Shown piece after piece: positions 34,490 to 41,601 of a stretch of DNA of 43,840 bases. The stretch is from Caldilineaceae bacterium (lineage in GTDB: Bacteria; Chloroflexota; Anaerolineae; Caldilineales; Caldilineaceae). The position numbers and the translations under genes were made by a program. Position 1 is the first letter of the stretch, and each line of letters starts with the position of its first letter. The notes under the pieces were generated by a model. It did not search any database. It was not told where the DNA came from and worked only from the letters and a program-made list of their open reading frames with translations. The DNA lies in contig JAJEBF010000058.1 in NCBI GenBank assembly GCA_022824025.1, positions 1-43,840 on the forward strand, written 5' to 3'.

Positions 34490-35611
34490 TCAGATGTTGT
34501 CGAGGCTCCACCTGGTATAGGCGGCATGGCAGATACCGTCTTCGAGGGTGATCCAGTAGCAGGTAAAGAGCGTGCCGTCTTCGAACTGTACGGTGATGGG
34601 GTAGCCGACGTCGGAGCCGCCGCTGTGGCGGGGGTAGTCGGGCCACATGGGCGAGGCGGTACCGGCGTCGTCGCGCATGACAATCGTGTTGTCGGTATCC
34701 CAGGTTTTGCCGTTGTCCGCGCTGAGGACGAGACGGATGCCCATGGGATCCCAGCGGTAGGTGACACCGCAAAGGATGCGGCCATCCTGGAGGCGCAGGA
34801 GGTGGGGCGGGTAGCCCTTGATGTCGGTGCGCAGCGGCTGGGACCAGGTGAGGCCGCCGTCGTCAGACCAGCTTTCGAGCAGGTAGCCGCTGGCGATCCC
34901 GCCAGGCGTTGCATGGCGAATGTGGGCGAGGACTTTGCCGGGTTCGGTTTCGATGAAGCAGGTCTCGTCGCCGGAAATGCTTGAGACGCTGGAACAGAGG
35001 GGGATGAGGCGCCAGTTTTCGCCGTCGGGGTCGGAGCGCCAGACGAAGACCTGGCCTTTGTCACCATCCTGGTCGCTGGCGTAGACGGGCAGGAGGATGT
35101 TGCCCGCTTGCAGGCGGATCCAGCGGGGGAAGGCGGTCATCCAACTGAAGCCGGGAACGAGCCAGTCGCGGCGGTTCCAGGATTTTCCCCGGTCGCGGGA
35201 GCGCATCACGAAGAGCTTTGGCATGCCGACGAGAAGGTCCTCGCTCTGGTCGGGATGGGGGCGTGCGGTCAGGCCCAGTTCTTCGACCTCGGCGGCACGG
35301 TCCTTGGGCCAGACTTCGAAGCCGACGGTGCCGGCGGCGAGGTAGCTGCCGTCGGGTTGGATGTCGGCATAGCGGTCATACTGCTCGCGGGGCAGCGCGC
35401 CGGGCCAGGCGAGCGGGATAGTCTGGTCGTTGGTTTCGGTGAAGGATTCGCCCTGATCTTCGGAGACGAGCACGACCCAGTCGGCGAGGCCGTAGTGGTC
35501 GGCGAAGGGGGAGGAGACAAGGCCAACGGCGAGGCGTCCGTCGGGCAGCAGTTGTGGGACGGGGCCGAGGGCATAGCGGCCGGGCCGTTTGTAGAGGATG
35601 CCGTGTTGCAT
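34490..35611 (-). CDS. BNR/sialidase-like propeller protein
   Basis: This 373-residue protein has Asp boxes SEDQGESF (about 50), SRDRGKSW (about 138), SDPDGENW (about 190), SDDGGLTW (about 249) and SADNGKTW (about 296). Other propeller features are WIRLQAGNILLPVYASDQDGDKG, PHLLRLQDGRILCGVTYR and VQFEDGTLFTCYW. No signal peptide. It follows the permease genes of the minus operon and is the first soluble enzyme gene, so it probably acts on the compound imported by the fifth binding protein. GGAGA lies 7 bases before the ATG. Whether it hydrolyses a glycosidic bond is not settled by the sequence. Confidence 0.8.
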   Translation of the reverse strand: MQHGILYKRPGRYALGPVPQLLPDGRLAVGLVSSPFADHYGLADWVVLVSEDQGESFTETNDQTIPLAWPGALPREQYDRYADIQPDGSYLAAGTVGFEVWPKDRAAEVEELGLTARPHPDQSEDLLVGMPKLFVMRSRDRGKSWNRRDWLVPGFSWMTAFPRWIRLQAGNILLPVYASDQDGDKGQVFVWRSDPDGENWRLIPLCSSVSSISGDETCFIETEPGKVLAHIRHATPGGIASGYLLESWSDDGGLTWSQPLRTDIKGYPPHLLRLQDGRILCGVTYRWDPMGIRLVLSADNGKTWDTDNTIVMRDDAGTASPMWPDYPRHSGGSDVGYPITVQFEDGTLFTCYWITLEDGICHAAYTRWSLDNI

Positions 35612-35826
35612 AGCTGGTCTCCGTGTGGAGCGGTCAGAATGGAAAGCCAGGTCGGTTCAATGGCGGGGCTATCAAAAGAATGCGGCCTGCATTGGCGTTG
35701 CGTTGCGTGCGTCCTTCAGGTGTCTGTTGACTCTGTCGGGCGGTTCGGGCGCCGATTCAGGACAGATTGGGATTTGCGCCGTTGCAGCGGTTCGGCATCA
35801 GGCTCCTGGGAATCGTCCCGGTTCCC

Positions 35827-36729
35827 TCATCTGCGACGGCGCGGATCGAAGATGTCTCGGAGGGCGTCGCCGATCAGGTTGAGGGCGATGACCGTACCGA
35901 CCAGGACAAGGCCGGGCGGGACCCACAGCCACCAGAAGCGCTGGATCAGAGTCAGGTTGTTGGAGGAGGTGAGAAGGTTGCCCCAGCTTGGCGTGGGCGG
36001 TTGGACCCCGAGGCCGAGGAAGCTGAGCCCGGCCTCGGCGATGATCACGACGCCGATATTCAGTGTCATGTTGACGAGCACGAGGTGCATCACATTGGGC
36101 ATGACATGCTGGCGGATGATGCCCCAGTTTGTCGTGCCGATGGCGCGGGCGGCAAGGATGTAATCCAACTCGCGGATGGAGAGGATCTGGCCGCGGAAGA
36201 CGCGTGTGTCCGGGGGCCAGCCAAGAGCCCCCAGGCCGACAAGGAGCATTGAAGGAGTGGGGCCGAATATACCGACCAGGATAAGGAGGAGGAAGATCGT
36301 GGGGAAGTTCATCATGATATCGACGACGCGCTGGATGAGAAAGTCGGCGATGCCGCCGAAGTAACCGGAAACGGCCCCAAGGACGAGGCCGATGACGGTA
36401 CGGATGATTACGGCCAGGAGACCAATGAGGAGCGATACGCGGCCACCGTAGAGGATGCGGGTCAACATGTCGCGGCCGGTCAGGTCGGTGCCAAGAAGAT
36501 GCTCGACGCTCGGTGGCTTGCGGATTGCCTGCACGTCGATTTCCTGTGGTTCGAAAGGGGTAACCCAAGGCGCGAAGATGACCATCAAGGTGATCACCAG
36601 CATGAAAGCCAGGCCGCCGACTGCTCCTGGATTCCGCAAGAACATTCGCATGTTCTGGGCGGCCAGTGACGGTCTTTCAATTGGAACATCCTGGGCAGAG
36701 TCGGTAGAGGTTGCAGCCTGCACGCTCAT
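35827..36729 (-). CDS. ABC transporter permease, DppC/OppC type (minus operon)
   Basis: This 300-residue permease has a polar 30-residue N-terminus, the helix GAVGGLAFMLVITLMVIFAP, the DppC signature VEHLLGTDLTGRDMLTRILYGGR, and the coupling loop ELDYILAARAIGTTNWGIIRQHVMPN. It ends in LIGDALRDIFDPRRRR. It pairs with the DppB-type gene 115 bases upstream. No ATPase gene follows; a BNR gene comes next after 215 bases in which I see nothing notable. Confidence 0.92.
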   Translation of the reverse strand: MSVQAATSTDSAQDVPIERPSLAAQNMRMFLRNPGAVGGLAFMLVITLMVIFAPWVTPFEPQEIDVQAIRKPPSVEHLLGTDLTGRDMLTRILYGGRVSLLIGLLAVIIRTVIGLVLGAVSGYFGGIADFLIQRVVDIMMNFPTIFLLLILVGIFGPTPSMLLVGLGALGWPPDTRVFRGQILSIRELDYILAARAIGTTNWGIIRQHVMPNVMHLVLVNMTLNIGVVIIAEAGLSFLGLGVQPPTPSWGNLLTSSNNLTLIQRFWWLWVPPGLVLVGTVIALNLIGDALRDIFDPRRRR

Positions 36730-36844
36730 GCTTTAGTTTCACTCCGTGCTTTCGTCAGGTGGTGGGTTCTGCTGGAAACGGGATGAAGCCGGGCCATCGC
36801 GCAGCGCAGGCTTTCCTCGAACCCACAGGTCAGTGCTGTGGATG

Positions 36845-37873
36845 CTACGAGTAGGCGACCCTGGGGTCGACCCAGACATAGGCGATGTCCACCACCAGGT
36901 TTACGAAGATGACGAGGACAGCGGTGACGGTCGTGGCGGCCATCAGGATGGAGAAGTCTTTGGCTGCGGCCGCCTGCGCGACCCACATGCCCATTCCGGG
37001 GTAGTTGAAGGCCAACTCGAAGAAGGCTGATCCGCCGATTATGTCGGGCACGCCGCGACCGATGATGGTGATGACAGGCAGGAGGGCATTGCGGAAGATG
37101 TGGCGGCTGCGGACGATCCTTTCCTTCATGCCCTTGGCCCTGGCCACGGTCACGTAGTCTGCGCGCATGGTTTCAAGGACGCTGGAGCGGGTCCAGCGGA
37201 TGAGGCCGGCGGAGCCGCTGATTCCCATGACGAGAACAGGGAGCAGCATATGATAGGCGCGGTCTGCGAAATCACCGCCGGTGCGCGGGTTGTACATGCC
37301 TCCTGCGGGGAACCAGCCAAGCCTGATAGAGAAGAAGATGATGACCCATGTAGCGAGAAGGAAGCCGGGAACGCCGATGAAAATGTAGGTGATGAAGGAG
37401 ACGACATTGTCGAACATTGAGTACTGGTAGAGGGCGGAGATGGAGCCGACAACGATGCCGACCAGAACGCTGAGCAGGGTGGCGAGGATGGTGAGGCGCA
37501 CGGTGACGCCGACGCGCAGGCGCATCTGCGGGCCGATGAGCTCGGCGGTGCGCATGGCGCGGCCAAAGTCGCCCTGCACGACTTTGGTCAACCAGCGTGC
37601 GTATTGGATCGGGATCGGGTCGTTGAGGCCGAGCTTTTCTTTTTGGAATTCGCTTGTGCTGACGGTTTCCTCGTCGCCGCGGCCTTTGTAGGCTTCGCGA
37701 ATGCCCATCTGATCGCGCACTTGCTGCGGGGTCATGCCCTGGGTATCACTGGCCAGAAACATGAAGAGAGTGGGGTCGCCGGGCGCCAGGCGCATCAGTG
37801 AGAAGGCCAGGTATGTGATGACCAGGAGCATGGGAACGACCGTCAAGAGGCGGCGGATGATGTATTGGGTCAA
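36845..37873 (-). CDS. ABC transporter permease, DppB/OppB type (minus operon, TTG start)
   Basis: This 342-residue protein has the DppB start TQYIIRRLLTVVPMLLVITY. It has a long periplasmic-type insert (residues 40-85) rich in charged residues (GMTPQQVRDQMGIREAYKGR), the coupling loop DYVTVARAKGMKERIVRSRHIFRNALLPV, and ends in DIAYVWVDPRVAYS. The first codon is TTG at 37873, with no strong ribosome site before it, consistent with low expression compared with the binding protein. It lies 165 bases after that gene, across a 13-bp hairpin. Confidence 0.92.
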   Translation of the reverse strand: MTQYIIRRLLTVVPMLLVITYLAFSLMRLAPGDPTLFMFLASDTQGMTPQQVRDQMGIREAYKGRGDEETVSTSEFQKEKLGLNDPIPIQYARWLTKVVQGDFGRAMRTAELIGPQMRLRVGVTVRLTILATLLSVLVGIVVGSISALYQYSMFDNVVSFITYIFIGVPGFLLATWVIIFFSIRLGWFPAGGMYNPRTGGDFADRAYHMLLPVLVMGISGSAGLIRWTRSSVLETMRADYVTVARAKGMKERIVRSRHIFRNALLPVITIIGRGVPDIIGGSAFFELAFNYPGMGMWVAQAAAAKDFSILMAATTVTAVLVIFVNLVVDIAYVWVDPRVAYS

Positions 37874-37962
37874 CTTGCGCTCACTTTCGGTGCATTCTTA
37901 CACGGGTCCGGCCGGTTGCCAGGCTACGGAGGGGCTGGCGTGCGGAGTTGGGTCGCATCCCC

Positions 37963-37996
37963 TACCGGCGCCGGCCTGATTAAGCCGGCGCCGGTA
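37963..37996 (-). other. Perfect 13-bp hairpin between binding-protein and permease genes (minus operon)
   Basis: TACCGGCGCCGGC (37963-37975) and GCCGGCGCCGGTA (37984-37996) are exact inverted repeats with an 8-nt loop. It is very stable and has no T tract. It is probably a 3'-stabilising structure for the binding-protein mRNA and a brake on permease expression. It is the third such element in the window. Confidence 0.75.
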
Positions 37997-38038
37997 AAGG
38001 GCAAGCGCGCTATCATGATTGACGCCTGTGAAGGAGCG

Positions 38039-39808
38039 TTATTCAATCCAGTACCAGCTGGCAACGCCCTTTTCGCCGCAGGTGCCGAGGAAATTAAAGG
38101 CTTCCTCTGGGATGAAACCACCGAGGTTGCCGGTTGTGACGTAGAACTCGGCAATCTGGGTTACGCCCCAGATTGGGCCGTCGTTGAAGTAGATCTGCAT
38201 GATCTCTTCGCTGAGCTGGGTGAACTCTTCGGGGTCGGTGGTGCCCATTGCGTCCACGCAGAGGGAACGGAAGTCCTCGTTGCACCAGTGGAACTTGGAA
38301 GGCCAGTAGTCCTGTTCACAGCTGCCGACCCAGTAGGTGCAGTTGCGGATCGTATTCATGACCCAGCCGCCGACCATGTCGATGTCGTAGTCGCCGCTGG
38401 CTTGGCGTTCCTGGCGCAACTCTTCACCGGCGAGGATTTCAGTCTCGATGCCGACGGCTGCGAGTTGTTGCTGGAGCAGGACGGGGGCATCACCGCCGGA
38501 GCCTGTCAGGATGGTAAGAACGCGACCGGGATCCCAATCACCTTCAGCCTCGGCTTCGGCCAGAAGCTGCATGGACATTTCGGGATCATAGGTACGCGGG
38601 AGCACCAGACTCTCATCGCATTCTGGGCAGAATGAGTCGTCAGCGCCCATGAGGTGGCCGCGCAGGCCAAAGACGGAGTCTTCGGGATCGCCGAAGCCGA
38701 AGTAGAGCACCTCGGCCCACAGGTTTCGGTCGATGGCATGGGCGATGGCATCCATGACTTTACGGGAGAGTTTGCGGTCTTCCATGCGATTGAGGCCGTA
38801 GCCTGTCATCATGAAGGTGCGGGGGTGGATGTTTACGTCGGACAGATCTTTGACGGTATCGTAGTCGGTGGCGCCGATTTTGACGACGTCTGACTGGCCT
38901 TCGAGGAAGTTGGGCAGAGCCAGACCGGACTGTTCGGCGTAGCGCATGATGCCGGGTTTACCGTAGATGGCGTTGCCCCACCATTCTTCCCAGCGCTGGT
39001 TTTCGAGGTACTTTGCTTCTTCATCGAATCTGAGGACCTGGTAGGGGCCGCTGAAGACCTCGGGCGTCCAGGCGTCGGGGAAATCGCCGGCCCAGAGCTG
39101 GGCTGGTGTATAGCCGCCGAGGTGATGTTCGGGCAGAATGCCGAGCATACCGAGGTCGCGCCAGATTTCGCCGACGGGCGTGCTGAATTCGACGCGCATG
39201 TTGAAGTCGTCGATGATCTGGATGCCGGAGATGGTTTCGGTGGCGCCGTCGTAGTAGTCCTGGCCGCCGGCGATGTTGGGGATCATGCCGCGGGCGTCGC
39301 CGAGCCAGTAGTCGGCGTCAGCGTGGTAGAGGAGATGGAGAGTGAAGGAGACGTCTTCGGTGGTGATGGTTTCACCGTCGCTCCACTGGCCCTCCTCGTA
39401 CAGCTCGATTTCCAGGGCGGTCCTGTCATCGACGGGGTCAACGCGTTTGGCCAGCCAGGGAGTGGGTGTGGAGTTTCCCAGGGGGCCAAGGAAGATGAGC
39501 GGCATGATGGTCATGTAGTAGGTTTCGCTGCCGAAATTCCAGTTGCTGGCGGTTACGGAACCCCAGACACCGACACCGAAACGACCGCGCCCGGGAAGAA
39601 TGAGGAGCCGGTCGGAGCCAACTGTATCGGGATTGACAGCCAGATTCGCGTCGGGGATGTCAGCTGAGGCCGCAGCGGGGGCGGCCTCTTCCTCCATAGC
39701 GGCTTCGTCTCCGGAAGCGGCCGGGGCGGCACAGGCGGAGATGAGAAGCGCAAGGACCAGCAGGAGCGACAGAAGGGTACAGTTCAACCAGTTCTGTTTG
39801 AAGCGCAT
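38039..39808 (-). CDS. ABC transporter substrate-binding lipoprotein, family 5 (minus operon)
   Basis: This 589-residue lipoprotein has lipobox ISAC with Cys at 26, a C-A-A-P-A-A linker and a Glu/Ala-rich spacer. The mature part has family-5 features (PWLAKRVDPVDDRTALEIELYEEGQWSDGETITTEDV, SGPYQVLRFDEE, KVMDAIAHAIDRN). It differs from the others by a Cys-rich C-terminus (CPECDES near 400; then NCTYW, GSCEQ, HWCNED and SLC around 515-550), suggesting disulfides. AAGGAGA fixes the ATG. A good promoter lies about 90 bases upstream. It heads the roughly 13-kb minus operon, so its ligand is probably what the BNR, DegT and deacetylase-like proteins process. Confidence 0.93.
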   Translation of the reverse strand: MRFKQNWLNCTLLSLLLVLALLISACAAPAASGDEAAMEEEAAPAAASADIPDANLAVNPDTVGSDRLLILPGRGRFGVGVWGSVTASNWNFGSETYYMTIMPLIFLGPLGNSTPTPWLAKRVDPVDDRTALEIELYEEGQWSDGETITTEDVSFTLHLLYHADADYWLGDARGMIPNIAGGQDYYDGATETISGIQIIDDFNMRVEFSTPVGEIWRDLGMLGILPEHHLGGYTPAQLWAGDFPDAWTPEVFSGPYQVLRFDEEAKYLENQRWEEWWGNAIYGKPGIMRYAEQSGLALPNFLEGQSDVVKIGATDYDTVKDLSDVNIHPRTFMMTGYGLNRMEDRKLSRKVMDAIAHAIDRNLWAEVLYFGFGDPEDSVFGLRGHLMGADDSFCPECDESLVLPRTYDPEMSMQLLAEAEAEGDWDPGRVLTILTGSGGDAPVLLQQQLAAVGIETEILAGEELRQERQASGDYDIDMVGGWVMNTIRNCTYWVGSCEQDYWPSKFHWCNEDFRSLCVDAMGTTDPEEFTQLSEEIMQIYFNDGPIWGVTQIAEFYVTTGNLGGFIPEEAFNFLGTCGEKGVASWYWIE

Positions 39809-39895
39809 GTGACTTTCTCCTTAGGATGATGGAATCACTCGGGCTTATTCCAGATGGCGTCGTTGCAGGATGATGCGAGGAAGATTCTTGGGGCC

Positions 39896-39924
39896 ATTTT
39901 AGGAGAGTAACCGAGGTCTGTCAA
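39896..39924 (-). promoter_or_regulatory. Sigma-70-type promoter of the minus importer operon
   Basis: On the minus strand, TTGACA (39924-39919) and TAAAAT (39901-39896) are spaced by 17 bases. A short inverted repeat CTGT-TTG-ACAG overlaps the -35 box and could be an operator. The leader to the lipoprotein ATG is about 80 nt. Confidence 0.72.
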
Positions 39925-39929
39925 ACAGG

Positions 39930-40351
39930 AAAAAAGAGATGGTATTTTTGGGAGAAGGATGGGGGAGCAGGTTTTGCAGAATGGGGGTGGGCTCGACATG
40001 GTGGGGGTTGTGTGAGAGGACGAGCGTTTACGAGCGTTGCATGAGAGGTTGGGCGATGAAGTTGGGGAAGGGACATGGCAAGGAGATAAATGATATGTGT
40101 TCACAGAGGTATTTGCGAATCCTGGTTCAAGGAGGATGCATTCCTGGGTAAGAATTAGCTCCGGACTCCCTCCCTGCACGGATGGGACATAGGGCAGCAT
40201 TCAGGTCTGGATTGGCCCAGAATCCTGGATGTGCCTCTCTTCATAGTACTTCCTACGCGCACGTAATTTTCCACGCGCACGATCTCCTCGCATAGCGTAT
40301 TTTCGCCCAGATTCCTAATCGACAAGCCGTCTGCGCGACAACAGCTGGTTG
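39930..40351. other. Non-coding stretch with a small copy of the 10-bp repeat
   Basis: No gene seen. At 40011-40048 there is a short run of the same units as the terminal arrays (TGTGAGAGG, ACGAGCGTTT, ACGAGCGTTGC, ATGAGAGG), in the same orientation as the right-hand array. The segment from about 40220 to 40351 resembles the flank of the FG-GAP gene near 41490-41601 (TCCTGGATGTGCC, CGCGCAC and CTCCTCG are shared), so the duplication that made the adjacent pseudogene included downstream sequence. Confidence 0.55.
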
Positions 40352-40560
40352 TCAAGGGCCTTCGTTGCGCCACCAGCGGACATCGTTGCCGCCGCGTTCG
40401 GCGGCGGCGACGATGTCGAGGCGGCCGTTGCCGTTGATGTCAGCGGCGATGACCATATTGGCGTTGGTCCAGCCGTCTTTGAGGAGCTGCATATCCCAGG
40501 GGCCGCGGGGAGCGCCGCAGTGTTTGAAGTAGGCGACACGGCCGGCGCCGAGGAGGTCAG
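40352..40560 (-). pseudogene. Truncated 3' copy of the FG-GAP propeller gene
   Basis: The last about 63 codons (GRVAYFKH, GPWDMQLLKDGWTNANM, ADINGNGRLDIVAAAERG, RWWRNEG and stop) match the end of the gene at 41602-42723 with a handful of changes. Just before them, ADLLGAGRVAYFKH looks like a join between the DLLGTARVA of an earlier blade and the GRVAYFKH of the last blade, as if recombination between internal repeats deleted the blades between them. Sequence upstream of 40560 is not homologous and gives no start. It is therefore a remnant, probably not expressed. Confidence 0.75.
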
Positions 40561-40972
40561 CCCTCATTCGAATCCCTGTTGCAAGAAGAGACTCTTCGAA
40601 CTGGTACTGCTGCCAGGGCCAGATGCGGTTGCTTGGGCAATAGACCTCTACTCGCACAGCCCAACCAAAATTTTGCCAACCGTCTTGATTTCCGTTTCCC
40701 CTTTGGCAGTGACCGCGCAAAGGTTTAGAGAGCTGGTTTTGTCGTAAACCTCTGGCTTTCTTTCGCACTCCTCCGGTTTGTGCGATTCGCGGGAAACGTG
40801 ACTGCGCGAAATCTCCTGAAACAGGGAGGACGACTTCGTAAATTCGGGAAACTTTTGCGAGACAGACGCCGAGGAACCTGAGTATGCTGTCCCACAGCAG
40901 TAAACGATTAACGGTTCCTGTTGGAGTCACGCAGTTCCTCTACTCCGACCTGCACGCAAAAGAGACATCTCG
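40561..40972. other. Intergenic stretch before the secreted Cys-rich protein gene
   Basis: No gene supported; the minus frame is open to 40930, but its product looks random. AGGAACC near 40870 and GGTTCCT near 40914 form an inverted repeat around TGCTGT-CCC-ACAGCA, 50-100 bases upstream of the next gene, perhaps an operator or leader hairpin. A clear promoter was not found. Confidence 0.35.
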
Positions 40973-41401
40973 ATGAAAAAGTTCACAGCAGTATTCTTTG
41001 TCGCGACGGTTCTTGTCGTCGCTCTGATTGCGCCTGCGCAAGCTCACGAGGACGATTCAGAACCTAAAGACCCTGTGTGTCCGGTGATGCCCACGGCAGA
41101 TCTTGACGCTCAGGCGCAATTTGAAACATGGAAGATCCGGGAAATCCTTCCTGAGAATCGGGAGCATTCGCTCTTTCACGAAGCGCTGGATGTCAACGGC
41201 GGCTTGCAAGGCGATCTATGCGTGGGCAGTCTCTGTATGGTCGGGTTCGATACCGGAGGCCCAGGGTATTCCCACGGTGACAAAACATACCTATGCAAGG
41301 AATGTGTGCGATGGGAAACGTCGGGAGTCGAACCATTCTGTCAATCTTGGGAATATAGAATATGTGTCCACCAAGGTCATTGCGACTTCCTGGTCAAATA
41401 G
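40973..41401 (+). CDS. Small secreted cysteine-rich protein, unrecognised
   Basis: This 142-residue protein has a classical Sec signal: MKKFTAVFFVATVLVVALIAPAQA, with cleavage expected after AQA near residue 24. The mature 118 residues contain eight Cys (PVCPV, DLCVGSLCM, YLCKECV, FCQSW, RICVHQGHC), which could make four disulfides or a metal site, and several His. Base composition is less GC-rich than its neighbours, and it is alone on the plus strand between two minus-strand FG-GAP sequences, suggesting insertion or transfer. AAAGAGAC precedes the ATG. I do not recognise the family; a secreted effector, inhibitor or redox protein are all open possibilities. Confidence 0.7.
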   Translation: MKKFTAVFFVATVLVVALIAPAQAHEDDSEPKDPVCPVMPTADLDAQAQFETWKIREILPENREHSLFHEALDVNGGLQGDLCVGSLCMVGFDTGGPGYSHGDKTYLCKECVRWETSGVEPFCQSWEYRICVHQGHCDFLVK

Positions 41402-41601
41402 AACACGTCCCAGGAGATGGGGCAAGACTGGACTAAATCTGGCCAGTCACACTGGATTCTGCAGCACACTGGTCTGGTAAATCCCATTTTCCTGGATGTG
41501 CCCTTATCCCCCCTTATGCGCCGCGCGCACTCTCCTCGACAAACCTAACTTCATTCCACTTCCCTTATACAAGCCATAGTTCCGTTCGTGGGGAATAGCT
41601 G

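Noticed and set aside
2601..39808. Naming the transporter genes dpp, opp or nik
   Set aside because: Family-5 importers carry many ligands; nothing in the sequence fixes the substrate, so symbols were left empty.
40352..40930. 192-codon minus frame as an intact gene
   Set aside because: Only the last about 69 codons are homologous to the FG-GAP gene; the upstream part has no ribosome site or protein-like pattern.
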